The notes under the pieces are model-generated. The model worked only from the letters and a program-made list of their open reading frames with translations. It did no database searches and was not told the DNA's origin. DNA of 64,000 bases, taken from positions 930,001-994,000 of the forward strand of contig NZ_JAKWJO010000001.1 of assembly GCF_022760995.1 (NCBI RefSeq). The letters run 5' to 3'. Both the position numbers and the translations under genes were made by a program. This document shows positions 10,385-19,700 of the stretch, in pieces. Source of the DNA: Dyella sedimenti (GTDB taxonomy: Bacteria > Pseudomonadota > Gammaproteobacteria > Xanthomonadales > Rhodanobacteraceae). Each line of letters begins with the position of its first letter. Position 1 is the first letter of the stretch.

Positions 10385-10400
10385 GGACGTTTAGACGTCC
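10385..10400. promoter_or_regulatory. Short perfect hairpin upstream of leader peptide gene
   Basis: GGACGT, loop TTAG, ACGTCC, 195 nt before the leader-peptide gene. It may be an operator or an RNA hairpin. The remaining ~200 bp up to the gene show no other clear signal. Confidence 0.3.
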
Positions 10401-10594
10401 GATGTCATCCAAGGCATGCCCTTACAAGAGTTCCTGGTTTTTCCTGATTTCGTGGCCCTGGAGGCTATGGCCTAGTGCTGTCTCTGGCCATGGCATGCGA
10501 GACATAAGCGATATGCCAAGGGCCGGCGCCTTGCCGGCGATGCGCCCCGCCGGACATGCGGCCCGAAGGGCGCTCGCTTCAAAGGAGATGGAAC

Positions 10595-10780
10595 ATGCAA
10601 GAACTGACGCTGCAGGAAACCGACCAGGTCTCGGGTGGTGACGGTGTGACGGCCGGGGCCTTTGGTATTGGCCTTGGGACTTCACTGCTTATCGGCGCCT
10701 CTTTGGGGCCCGTTGGAATAGTCACCGCAGCAGGAACTTACATCGTTGTCTATACCGCGGCGCGTCTAATGGCCGCGTAA
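10595..10780 (+). CDS. Double-glycine leader, bacteriocin-like peptide
   Basis: A 61-residue peptide starting at ATG 10595 after a strong AAGGAG. The N-terminus MQELTLQETDQVSGG fits a double-glycine leader: Leu at -12, Glu at -8, Val at -4 and GG at -2/-1 relative to the cut. The predicted mature part (~46 residues) is glycine-rich and hydrophobic with GxxxG spacing (GAFGIGLGTSLLIG, then GPVGIVTAAG), like class IIb bacteriocins of the lactobin/cerein type. A hairpin terminator follows, then two small membrane-protein genes that could provide immunity. No C39-type ABC exporter is nearby, so export would rely on a transporter elsewhere. Bacteriocin activity is an inference; a signalling or membrane-active peptide is possible. 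Confidence 0.7.
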   Translation: MQELTLQETDQVSGGDGVTAGAFGIGLGTSLLIGASLGPVGIVTAAGTYIVVYTAARLMAA

Positions 10781-10790
10781 CCCATTAAAA

Positions 10791-10821
10791 GCGAAGCGGG
10801 GGTAATTCCCGCTTCGCATTT
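10791..10821 (+). terminator. Terminator or attenuator after the leader peptide gene
   Basis: GCGAAGCGGG and CCCGCTTCGC form a 10-bp stem with a short loop, followed by ATTTTC. It separates the peptide gene from the two membrane genes and could set their relative expression. Confidence 0.7.
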
Positions 10822-10843
10822 TCAATCGAATACCAGTTCAATC

Positions 10844-11188
10844 ATGACAAAAAGAACCGTATTGCCCATGCAGCTTGCCATCCATCCAGTGGCAAGGCGC
10901 TTAATGCTGGCGCTGGCCTTCGTTAACGGAGTTGCTACTTGCACTATTGTGGTCCTTTTCGTGGTGAAAAAGGTCCAGGCGATTGAGATCGCGACTGATA
11001 TCATAGTCCACATGGTCCTTGGTTTTCTCATACTGCCATTCACCACCGCGCTGGTATTCGTGCCCGCCATTCTGAATCGATATCCTGCCTGGGTGGTCCG
11101 GATTTTCGGCGAGTCCTACCTGACCAGGTTGCGGTTCGAGGCTGACCTGGCGTGGAAGATGATCGTCAGGGGCACGCGATGGGAATAA
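10844..11188 (+). CDS. Small membrane protein, possible immunity protein
   Basis: A 114-residue protein with two strong transmembrane helices (~residues 19-41, LMLALAFVNGVATCTIVVLFVV; and ~50-77, IIVHMVLGFLILPFTTALVFVPAIL) and a basic C-terminal tail. I do not recognise the family. It lies 63 nt after the leader-peptide gene, beyond a hairpin, and overlaps the next gene by 10 nt. Small two-helix membrane proteins downstream of class II bacteriocins often confer immunity; that is the only basis for the guess. The ribosome-binding site is weak. An internal ATG at 10868 is an alternative start. Confidence 0.6.
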   Translation: MTKRTVLPMQLAIHPVARRLMLALAFVNGVATCTIVVLFVVKKVQAIEIATDIIVHMVLGFLILPFTTALVFVPAILNRYPAWVVRIFGESYLTRLRFEADLAWKMIVRGTRWE

Positions 11189-11670
11189 GCCATGGCGGCG
11201 CCGTGCCAGCCATGCTCACGGCGCTTGTCCTGTTGTCGATGATGCTTGGCTACCGGTTCGCGCCGGATCTCCAGGCAGGCATCCATGAAGGCAAGCGGCA
11301 GTGGCTACTGTTGCTTGCGGAGCTCCCCATCGCTGGCCCTGGCGTGATCTTTTTCAACACCGAGAATGTGCCCCTGCGGGTGGTGATAGTCCTGGTCACC
11401 TTGGCCTACCTGCTCTTCACGGTCTTTGGCGTCCATGTAAACCTGGCCAGGAGGTACCAGGTGGCGGTTGCTATTGCCGGATGCGCGGTGGCGGCAATGT
11501 CCGCCGTCCTGTTCATGGGCGTCCTGATGGCGACCTATTTCCTGTTCGTCATGTTCCTGTTCGGGCCGCTGGATCGCCGTTCCGACGGGTTGGTGTGGTG
11601 GTCCGCGATGTTCGCCACGTTCCTGATCGGCCTGTCCAGGTCGTACTTCCGCGTATTGGCGGACGCCTGA
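11179..11670 (+). CDS. Polytopic membrane protein of the leader-peptide cassette
   Basis: A 163-residue protein from the ATG at 11179, which lies inside the end of the previous gene (10-nt overlap), indicating coupling. A longer frame upstream would overlap further and is less likely. Five to six hydrophobic helices are visible: MLTALVLLSMMLGYRF, WLLLLAELPIAGPGVIFF, VVIVLVTLAYLLFTVFGVHV, a long VAVAIAGCAVAAMSAVLFMG segment probably containing two helices, and WSAMFATFLIGLSRSYF. No known family is recognised. Its position suggests an accessory or immunity role for the upstream peptide. The REP element at 11690 begins 20 nt after its stop. Confidence 0.6.
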   Translation: MGISHGGAVPAMLTALVLLSMMLGYRFAPDLQAGIHEGKRQWLLLLAELPIAGPGVIFFNTENVPLRVVIVLVTLAYLLFTVFGVHVNLARRYQVAVAIAGCAVAAMSAVLFMGVLMATYFLFVMFLFGPLDRRSDGLVWWSAMFATFLIGLSRSYFRVLADA

Positions 11671-11689
11671 GACCAAGGGCCGGCGAATC

Positions 11690-11770
11690 TGTGGGAGCGC
11701 ACCCTGTGCGCGACCAGCCTACGCAGCGGCACGCTGCCATGGCTGGTCGCGCACAGGGTGCGCTCCCACA
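11690..11770. repeat. REP-like palindromic element (copy B, right of the cassette)
   Basis: Near-identical partner of 10195-10276, including the spacer AGCCTACGCAGCGGCACGCT. It lies directly downstream of the intact gntP 3' end. Confidence 0.9.
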
Positions 11771-11784
11771 GGGGAAGGGTTGTC

Positions 11785-13182
11785 TCAAACCAGCCCGGTG
11801 AGGCCGTAGGCCAGGATCACCACGAACACCGCCAGGGTCTTGATGACGGTGACCGCGAAGATGTCGCGGTAGGACTGGCGGTGGGTGAGGCCGGTGACGG
11901 CGAGCAGGGTGATCACCGCGCCGTTGTGGGGCAGGGTGTCCATGCCGCCGGAGGCCATGGCGGCTACGCGGTGCAGCACTTCCATCGGGATGCCGGCGGC
12001 CTGGGCGTTGTGGATGAAGGTGTCGGCCATGGCGGCCAAAGCGATGCTCATGCCGCCGGAGGCTGAGCCGGTGATGCCGGCCAGCGCGGTGACGGTGACC
12101 GCCTCGTTGACCAGCGGATGAGGAATGGCGTGCAGGGCGTTGGCGATCGCCTTGAAGCCGGGCAGGGCGGCGATCACGGCGCCGAAGCCGTATTCGGAGG
12201 CGGTGTTCATCGAAGCCAGCAGGGCGCCGGCCACCGCGGTCTTGCTGCCCTCGGCGAAGCGCCGCGCCACCGGGCGCCAGGCGAACGCCAGCACGCATAC
12301 GATGCCCAGCAGCAGCGCACCCTCCACCGCCCAGATGGCGGCGACCTTGGACACCTCCTGCACCACCGGCCTGGCGTCGCCGATCACGGCGGGCATGAAG
12401 GACTGGCTGGAGCCATACCAGCGGGGAATCGCATCGCCGAGCAGCTTGTTGAACACGCCCACCAGCACCAGCGGCAGCAGCGCGATGAGGGGATGGGCCA
12501 GGCGTCCGCCTTCGAATGGCGCCGGTTCGTTGGCCAGGCTGCCGCCATAGCCTTCGCCGGCGGCTACTGCGGCGCGGCGGCGTGATTCCAGGTAGAGCAG
12601 CCCGGTGACCAGGATGAACGCCGCGCCCAGCGTGCCCAGCCATGGCGCGGCCCAGGCGTTGGTGCCGAAGAACGCGGTGGGGATGATGTTCTGGATCTGC
12701 GGCGTGCCGGGCAGCGAGTCCATGGTGAAGGTGAAGGCGCCCAGCGCGATGGTGCCGGGGATCAGCCGCTTGGGAATGGCCGACTGGCGAAACAGCTCGG
12801 CCGCGAACGGGTACACGGCGAACACCACCACGAACAGCGACACGCCGCCGTAGGTGAGCAGGGCGCATACGATCACGATGGAGAGCATGGCGCGGCCGCG
12901 GCCGACCAGCCCGATGGTGGCCGCCACGATGGACTGCGAGAAGCCCGACAGCTCGATCAGCTTGCCGAACAGCGCGCCGAGCATGAACACCGGGAAATAC
13001 AGCTTGAGGAAGCCGACCATCTTGTCCATGAACAGGCCGGTGAACATGGGCGCCACCAGCGACGGCTCGGTCAACAGCACCGCGCCCAGCGCGGCGAGCG
13101 GCGCAAACAGGATCACGCTGTAGCCACGGTAGGCCGCCAGCATCAGAAAGCACAGCGCGGCCAGCACGATCAGAAAAGCCAT
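11785..13182 (-). CDS. GntP-family permease (probable 3-hydroxybutyrate or gluconate:H+ symporter)
   Basis: A 465-residue inner-membrane transporter of the GntP/SLC13-like class starting MAFLIVLAALCFLMLAAYRG. Around twelve hydrophobic helices are visible, with the family signatures FMLGALFGKLIE, TYGGVSLFVVVFAVYPFA, SLPGTPQIQNIIPTAFFGT, and GITGSASGGMSIAL. A frame continues upstream of this start but contains no plausible transporter sequence, so ATG 13182 is chosen. The gene is divergent from a TonB receptor and near a secreted PHB depolymerase. That makes 3-hydroxybutyrate, a known substrate of some GntP members, more likely than gluconate. This substrate assignment is inferred from context. 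Confidence 0.85.
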   Translation of the reverse strand: MAFLIVLAALCFLMLAAYRGYSVILFAPLAALGAVLLTEPSLVAPMFTGLFMDKMVGFLKLYFPVFMLGALFGKLIELSGFSQSIVAATIGLVGRGRAMLSIVIVCALLTYGGVSLFVVVFAVYPFAAELFRQSAIPKRLIPGTIALGAFTFTMDSLPGTPQIQNIIPTAFFGTNAWAAPWLGTLGAAFILVTGLLYLESRRRAAVAAGEGYGGSLANEPAPFEGGRLAHPLIALLPLVLVGVFNKLLGDAIPRWYGSSQSFMPAVIGDARPVVQEVSKVAAIWAVEGALLLGIVCVLAFAWRPVARRFAEGSKTAVAGALLASMNTASEYGFGAVIAALPGFKAIANALHAIPHPLVNEAVTVTALAGITGSASGGMSIALAAMADTFIHNAQAAGIPMEVLHRVAAMASGGMDTLPHNGAVITLLAVTGLTHRQSYRDIFAVTVIKTLAVFVVILAYGLTGLV

Positions 13183-13252
13183 GGTCGATTCCCGGGACAC
13201 CCATCGTGGGCATCGTTGAGCGGCGAGTATCGGAAGCATCGCGCGTCGGCGG

Positions 13253-13273
13253 CACTGTACGAAGGTACAAGTG
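13253..13273. promoter_or_regulatory. Candidate operator between gntP and the TonB receptor
   Basis: CACTGTAC, GAAG, GTACAAGTG: an inverted repeat centred in the 169-bp divergent region (TGTAC at 13256-13260, GTACA at 13265-13269). A TTCGTAC core shared with this site occurs at 20994-21000 before the oligomer hydrolase gene. NarL/LuxR-type regulators bind TAC-containing dyads. Binding by the local response regulator is a hypothesis. Confidence 0.4.
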
Positions 13274-13351
13274 TGGCCGCGCATGGCGCTGCCTAAGCTC
13301 CACGGCATTCGGCATCCTGCGTACCCAGGATGCGTCCAAGCGAGGGGAGCT

Positions 13352-15583
13352 ATGAAACGCACGCATCTGAGTCTGGCGATCGGCCTGGTGATGGGCCTGT
13401 CCTTCACGGCCTTCGCGCATGCGGACGACGCACCGCAACAAAGCGGCAACCCTGCCGCGCCGGCCCCCAATCCGGCCAACGTGACCCAACTGGAAGGCGT
13501 GAAGGTCACTGCCCGCAAGCGCGAGGAAACGCTGCAGGACGTGCCGATCGCGGTGAGCGCGTTCACCGCGCAGACCTTGTTCAACCAGAACGTGCAGAAC
13601 CTCGCCGACCTGCAGGGCAAGGTGCCGACGCTGCAGATCTATGCCGCGCGCGGTTCCAACACCACGCTCACCGCCTACCTGCGCGGTATCGGCCAGGCCG
13701 ACCCGACCTGGGGTTTCGATCCGGCGGTGGGCATCTACCTGGACGACGTCTACATGGCCCGCCCGCAGGGCACCATGCTCGACGTGTTCGACGTCAACCG
13801 CATCGAGGTGCTGCGTGGCCCGCAGGGTTCGCTGTACGGCAAGAACACCATCGGTGGCGCGATCAAGTACGTCTCCAACCCGCTGCCCACCAAGACCCAG
13901 GGCTCGGTGGAGGCCACGGTGGGCACGCACGGCGAGAAGGACATCAAGGCCGCCCTCGGCGGCGCCTCGTCCGATGGCGTGTGGCGCGGACGCATCGCCT
14001 ACGCCAGCGAGCACAACGATGGCTACGGCAAGGACCAGCTCAACGACAGCCGCAACGGCGACAAGAACACCAACGCGGCGCGCGCCTCGCTGGGTTTCTT
14101 CCCCAGCTCCGACTTCAACGCCCAGCTGTCGGTGGATGGCCTGCGCGACAATTCCAACCCGCGCGGCGCCAAGCTGCTGACGGTCAACTCGTTCGATCCC
14201 GGCTACGCGCCGCTGTCCAACAACTACGACACGCGCAGCGGCATGGCCCAGCTCAACCACACCACGCTGTGGGGCACCTCGCTGACCTTGAACTGGATCG
14301 TCAACCAGGACTGGACGCTCAAGTCCATCTCGGCCTATCGCGGTTCCTCCACCGAAAGCAACATCGACTTCGATACGCTGCCGGAGAAGATCGCCGACGT
14401 CTACGCGGTGTACAAGGACCACCAGTTCAGCCAGGAATTCCAGGCCAACTACGACAACGGCGGCGCCGTGCACGGCGTGTTCGGCCTGTACTACTTCGAC
14501 GGTACCGCCAAGGGCGCCATCGACAATATCTTCCTGGGATCGCCGCCGTACTACCCCGCGTTCTCGCAGTACGGCAGCACCGGCGGCAGCATCGGCACCA
14601 AGAGCTATGCCGGCTACGGCGACTTCACCTGGGACATCGACCCGCAGTGGAGTCTGGACCTGGGCGTGCGCTACACCAGCGAGAAGAAGTCGGCGGTGAT
14701 CCAGAACTATGGGTTCGCCGACGAGACCTTCACCACGCCGATCTCCACCCTGGCGGACTTTTCCGGATCGCACACCTCGCACAACGTCTCGCCCAAGCTG
14801 TCGCTGGACTATGCGGCCACCGACCAGATCAAGCTGTATGCCAGCTTCAGCCAGGGCTTCCATTCCGGCGGTTACAACATCCGCGCCAACTGCTCGGCGA
14901 TTCCCGAGTCGTGCCGGCCGATCGCCGACGAGAAGGTGACCTCGTACGAGCTGGGCAGCAAGATGTCGTTCTTCGACGACACGCTGATGATGAATACCGC
15001 GCTGTTCCACAACATCTACTCGAACATCCAGTTGTCGGTGTTCACCTCCTACACCTTGCCGAACGGCACGCAGGGCTTCTTCGGCGACTTCACCAACGCC
15101 GGCAAGGGCCATATCGACGGCTGGGAAGAGGAGTTCGCCTGGAAGCCGGCGGAGAACTGGACCTTCAGCGGCAACTGGGCCTACCTGCACACCAAGTACA
15201 CCGACTTCGAAAGCGGCGGCGTCAACATCGCCGACACGCAGCGGTTCACCAACGCGCCGAAATGGTCGGGCGGGCTGAACCTGGAGCACACCATCCCGCT
15301 GGACAACGGCGGCAGCATCAGCGGACGCATCAACTACACCTACCAGACCGGCGTGTATCCGGAGACCACGCTGTCGCCGCTGATCTACCAGCCTTCCTAC
15401 GGCTTGTGGAATGCCGGTATCGTCTGGCAGATCGACCAGCCGTGGACGCTGAGCCTGCAGGGCAGCAACCTGGCCAACAAAGCCTACCGCACCACCGGCT
15501 ACAACATCGCCGCGCTCGGCATCGTCACCGGCTTCTACGGCCCGCCGCGAATGGTGACGTTGACGGCCCGCTATACCTTCTGA
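13352..15583 (+). CDS. TonB-dependent receptor of the PHB locus
   Basis: A 743-residue outer-membrane receptor starting at ATG 13352 after GAGGGGAG. The signal peptide is MKRTHLSLAIGLVMGLSFTAFAHA. The plug domain begins at GVKVTARKREETLQDVPIAV and contains RGIGQADPTWGFDPAVGIYLDDVY and IEVLRGPQGSLYGKNTIGG. The rest is the 22-strand barrel, ending with the aromatic motif LTARYTF. The family imports ligands using TonB energy; this iron-complex-like subfamily is common for polymer breakdown products in Xanthomonadales. It lies 22 nt upstream of the depolymerase gene and is probably co-transcribed with it. The natural cargo would be 3-hydroxybutyrate oligomers, inferred from neighbours only. Confidence 0.93.
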   Translation: MKRTHLSLAIGLVMGLSFTAFAHADDAPQQSGNPAAPAPNPANVTQLEGVKVTARKREETLQDVPIAVSAFTAQTLFNQNVQNLADLQGKVPTLQIYAARGSNTTLTAYLRGIGQADPTWGFDPAVGIYLDDVYMARPQGTMLDVFDVNRIEVLRGPQGSLYGKNTIGGAIKYVSNPLPTKTQGSVEATVGTHGEKDIKAALGGASSDGVWRGRIAYASEHNDGYGKDQLNDSRNGDKNTNAARASLGFFPSSDFNAQLSVDGLRDNSNPRGAKLLTVNSFDPGYAPLSNNYDTRSGMAQLNHTTLWGTSLTLNWIVNQDWTLKSISAYRGSSTESNIDFDTLPEKIADVYAVYKDHQFSQEFQANYDNGGAVHGVFGLYYFDGTAKGAIDNIFLGSPPYYPAFSQYGSTGGSIGTKSYAGYGDFTWDIDPQWSLDLGVRYTSEKKSAVIQNYGFADETFTTPISTLADFSGSHTSHNVSPKLSLDYAATDQIKLYASFSQGFHSGGYNIRANCSAIPESCRPIADEKVTSYELGSKMSFFDDTLMMNTALFHNIYSNIQLSVFTSYTLPNGTQGFFGDFTNAGKGHIDGWEEEFAWKPAENWTFSGNWAYLHTKYTDFESGGVNIADTQRFTNAPKWSGGLNLEHTIPLDNGGSISGRINYTYQTGVYPETTLSPLIYQPSYGLWNAGIVWQIDQPWTLSLQGSNLANKAYRTTGYNIAALGIVTGFYGPPRMVTLTARYTF

Positions 15584-15605
15584 CCCACCGTTCAAGGAGA
15601 TGCCC

Positions 15606-16616
15606 ATGCGACGCTGGTCCGGCCTGATCTGTACTGTGTTGCTGGCGAGCACCGCATGGGCAGCGGATACGCCATTGCCGCGGCTCGCGCTGGATGCCTC
15701 GCGCGTTGCCGTGGCGGGGTTGTCCTCGGGCGCGTACATGGCCACCCAGGCGCAACTGGCCTATCCGGAACGCTTCCCCTCGGCGGCGCTGGTTGCCGGC
15801 GGTCCCTACGGCTGCGCGGCCGGCCGGCTGGACCTGGCGCTCAGCACCTGCATGAAGGGCGTGCCCGTGCCCGATGCCGCCGCGCTGGCGGACAAGGCAC
15901 GGCAGCGCTCGCAGGCCGGCGAGATCGGGCCGCTGAAGGATCTGGCCCATGGCCGCGTCTACCTGCTGCACGGCAAGGACGACGCGGTGGTAGCGCCGGT
16001 GGTGGCCGAGTCGGCCGCGCGCTTCTACACCCTGCTGCGCGAAGGCGATCCCGCGTTGAAAGCGTTCGAGGTGCACGACGACGGCGGGCGCACCTTCGCG
16101 CACAACCTGCCGGTCGCCGCGACCGGCGACGATTGCGACAAGTCCGTGTCGCCCTACCTCGGCCATTGCGGCTTCGATGCGGCGGGGGAAATCTTCCGCC
16201 AGCTTTACGGCAAGCCCGCGCATGCGGCCGGCGAGGCCAAGGGCGAGCTGCGGCGTTTCAACCAGGATGCCTACCGTCCCGATGGCGCGGACGCCTTCCT
16301 CGCGCCGGAAGGCTATGTCTACCTGCCGCCGGACTGCCTGGCCGGCAAGCGCTGCGGCCTGCTGGTGGCCTTCCATGGCTGCAAGCAGAACGCGGACGCG
16401 GTAGGTGAGGCTTTCGTGAAGGACGCCGGCTTCAACCGCTGGGCCGACGTCTACGACGTGGCGGTCCTGTATCCTCAGACCCGCGCGAGCACCGCGCCCT
16501 TGAATCCGCAAGCATGCTGGGACTGGTGGGGCTATTCCGGGGACGACTACGACAGCCGCCAGGGCGTGCAGCTGCGCTGGTTGATAGGCGCCGTCAAGGC
16601 GCTGGGGCTGCCCTGA
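15606..16616 (+). CDS. Secreted poly(3-hydroxybutyrate) depolymerase
   Basis: A 336-residue esterase. AAGGAG is directly followed by an ATG at 15600 that is too close; the ATG at 15606 has a 6-nt spacing and is chosen. The signal peptide is MRRWSGLICTVLLASTAWAA. The lipase box is G-L-S-S-G at residues 38-42, with Ser40 the likely nucleophile. CGLLVAFHGCKQNADAVGEAF and a C-terminal PQACWDWWGYSGDDYDSRQG are hallmarks of PHB depolymerases with a type-2 catalytic arrangement. Cysteine pairs suit an exported protein. No substrate-binding domain is attached. It would hydrolyse PHB to oligomers outside the cell or in the periplasm, feeding the oligomer hydrolase at 21038. Confidence 0.9.
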   Translation: MRRWSGLICTVLLASTAWAADTPLPRLALDASRVAVAGLSSGAYMATQAQLAYPERFPSAALVAGGPYGCAAGRLDLALSTCMKGVPVPDAAALADKARQRSQAGEIGPLKDLAHGRVYLLHGKDDAVVAPVVAESAARFYTLLREGDPALKAFEVHDDGGRTFAHNLPVAATGDDCDKSVSPYLGHCGFDAAGEIFRQLYGKPAHAAGEAKGELRRFNQDAYRPDGADAFLAPEGYVYLPPDCLAGKRCGLLVAFHGCKQNADAVGEAFVKDAGFNRWADVYDVAVLYPQTRASTAPLNPQACWDWWGYSGDDYDSRQGVQLRWLIGAVKALGLP

Positions 16617-16640
16617 TTGCAAGGCACCACGTTTGCGGCC

Positions 16641-16666
16641 GTCACCCCGGCCTGCGCCGGGATGAC
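16641..16666. repeat. Second REP family, copy 1
   Basis: GTCACCCCGGC, CTGC, GCCGGGATGAC: a 26-nt stem-loop between the depolymerase and kinase genes. It is the same family as 43907-43932 and could act as a transcript end or mRNA stabiliser. Confidence 0.7.
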
Positions 16667-16722
16667 GAGCATGGAGTGGAGCGACATGGCGTGATCGGTC
16701 ATCGATGGGCTGGTGTCGCTCC

Positions 16723-19700
16723 ATGCTGACCGCCCCCACTATCGCCACCGCCGCGCTGGTCTGGCTCGGCCTGCTGTTCGGCGTGGCGGTGATCGGCGAG
16801 CGGCGGCCGGCGCTGTTCGAGCGGCGCTGGGCCGTCGTGTATGCGCTGTCGCTGGCCATCCACTGCACCTCGTGGACCTTCTACGGCACCGTCACCCAGG
16901 CTAGCCGTTCCGGCTGGTGGCTGCCGCCGACCTTCGTCGGCGCGATCCTGATGTATGTGTTCGGCGTGACCGTGCTGCGACGGCTGGTACAGCTGGCGCG
17001 CGACTACAACGCGGGCTCACTGGCTGACCTGATCGCGGTGCGGCTGGGGCGTCACACCGGCCTGGCCGCGCTGGTCACCGCGGTAGTGGTGATCGGCATC
17101 GTGCCCTACATCGCCTTGCAGCTGAAGGCGGTGGCGATGAGCTACGGCATGCTCAGCCGGGGGCAATTGTCCGAGGCCGATCCCTGGCAGGACAGCGCGC
17201 TCTACGTGGCATTGCTGATGGCGCTGTTCGCCATGCTGTTCGGCACGCGCCGCGCCTCGGCGATGGCGCACAACCGCGGGCTGGTGCTGGCGATGGCGTT
17301 CGAGTCGCTTTTCAAGCTGGGCGCGATGCTGGCGCTGGGTACGCTGGTGTTGTCGCCGGCCAGCCATCGCCTGATGGCCGGCACGGCGAGCCAACAGGAC
17401 AGCACCGGCTTTCCCGCGCTGATCCTGCTCGGCGCGCTGGCCATGTTCACCTTGCCGCACCAGTTCCACGCGGGCGTGGTGGAGTGCCGCGATGGCGCGC
17501 ATTTGCGCACCGCGCGCTGGCTGTTCCCGCTCTACATGATGGTGATCGCGCTGCCCATCCTGCCGCTGGCGCGGCTGGGCGACGCCTGGCTGGGGCCGGG
17601 CGGCGTGCCGTCGGACCTGTACGTGCTCGCGCTGCCGCTGGCGCGCGGGCAGCACGGGTTGGCATTGCTGGCCTTCCTCGGCGGGCTCAGCGCGGCGACC
17701 AGCATGGTGGTGGTGGCGACGCTGGCGTTGAGCCTGATGATCGTCAACCACTTCATCGCGCCGCTGCGCGTGCGCGCGGGCTGGGGCCGCGACGAGCAGG
17801 GCGACCTGCGCGGCGAGGTGCTCAACCAGCGGCGCGTGGCGATCCTCGCGATCATCCTGCTGGCGTGGTGCTACAGCCGCGTGCTGGCGCGCAATGACGC
17901 GCTGGCCGATATCGGCGCGATTTCGTTCTCCGCGCTGGCCGGCCTGGGGCCGGCGCTGCTGGCGGCGGTGTACCGGCCGCAGCTGGGCCCGCGCGCGGTG
18001 GCGGCGGGCTTGGCGGTGGGCACGCTGGTGTGGCTGTACGTGCTGTTGCCCTCGATGCAGCGGCATGGACCGGCCTGGTGGCACGAGGGGCCCTTCGGTT
18101 GGTCGTGGCTGTCGCCGGATGGCCTGCTGGGGCTGGACGACTGGAGCCGTCTCGGCCGCGCTGTGGTGTTGAGCCTGGTCGCCAATACGGCGGTGATGTT
18201 CGCGGTGGCGGGTTCACGCCTGGGCCGCTCGCCGCGTTCGGCCAGCGTGGGCGATATCGGCGTGATGGAACTGCGCGCGCTGGCCTCGCGCTTCCTGCCG
18301 CCGGAACGGGTGACGCACCTGTTCGACGATGCCCCGGCCAGCGGCGTGGCCGGCGGCGCGCGCATCGCCGCGGTGGAGCACGAGCTGGCGGCGGTGATCG
18401 GCGCCTCGTCCGCGCGATTGCTGCTGGAAGTGGTGCGGCGGCAGCGCCGCGACGAGCTGGATACCGTCGCCGCCATCGTCGGCGAGGCGGCGCAGGACCT
18501 GCGCTTCAACCAGCGCGTGCTGGAGGCGGCACTGGAGAACATGAGCCAGGGCATCTGCGTGGTCGATGCCGAGCTGCGCCTGGTGGCGTGGAACGGCCGC
18601 TACGCCAGCCTGTTCGGCTACCCGCCCGAATTGCTGCGGGTGGGACGCCCGGTGGCCGACCTCACGCGCTACAACATCGAGCGCGGCATGATCGGCCCGG
18701 GCGAGCCGGAGGCGCGCGTGCAGCGGCGGCTCACGCATATGCGCGCCGGTACGCGGCATCTTTCCGAGCGGCGCTTTCCCGACGGCACCATGGTCGAGAT
18801 CCGCGGCAACCCGATGCCCGGCGGTGGCTTCGTGGCCACCTTCACCGACGTCACCGCCTTCCGCCAGGCCGAGCAGGCGCTCAAGCGCGCCAACGAGACG
18901 CTGGAGCTGCGCGTGGAGGAGCGCACCTTCGCGCTGGCCGCCGCCACCCAGGAGGCCCAGCGCGCGAACGAGGCGAAGAGCCGTTTCCTGGCCGCGGTGA
19001 GCCACGACCTGATGCAGCCGCTGCACGCGGCCCAGCTGTTCGCGCACACGCTGGCCGAGCGCGGCAGCGATGGCGAGACGGCACGCCACCTGCACGGCGC
19101 GCTGGCCGCCACGGAAGGACTGCTGGCCGGCCTGCTCGACATGGCGCGCCTGGAATCGGGCCGCCTGCAGCCACAGCCGCGCGATTTCCCGCTGGCCGAC
19201 GTGCTCGACCCGTTGGCGGCGGAATTCCGCGCGATGGCGGCCGATCGCGGCATCCGCTTCGACGTGGTGGGCAATCGCCAGTGGGTGCGTTCCGATCCGC
19301 AGCTGCTGCGTCGCGTGCTGCAGAACTTCTTGTCCAACGCGCTGCGCTACGCCGAACGCGGCCGCGTGCTGCTGGGCGTGCGCCGCCAGGGCGAACGCCT
19401 GCAATTGCAGGTATGGGACAATGGGCCGGGCATCGCGCCTGGCGAGCAGCGCTTCATCTTCGAGGAGTTCCGTCGCGGCAGTGCTTCCGGCGGGCAGGGG
19501 CTGGGATTGGGCCTGTCGATCGCGCAGCGCATGGCGGCCTTGCTGGGCCATCCGATCGGGCTGCGCTCGTGGCTGGGGCAGGGCAGCGTGTTCGAGCTGG
19601 CGGTGCCGCGCGCCCGCGCGGCCGTGCCGGCCATGATGGCGGTAGCCGAGCCGCAACCGCTGCCCGCCGGCCGGGCCCTGGTGCTCGACAACGAGCCTGC

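Noticed and set aside
11549..15745. A 4.2-kb open frame on the minus strand opposite and around gntP and the TonB receptor
   Set aside because: It has no recognisable protein and its composition follows GC-driven absence of stops; the plus-strand receptor and minus-strand permease in other frames are clear families.
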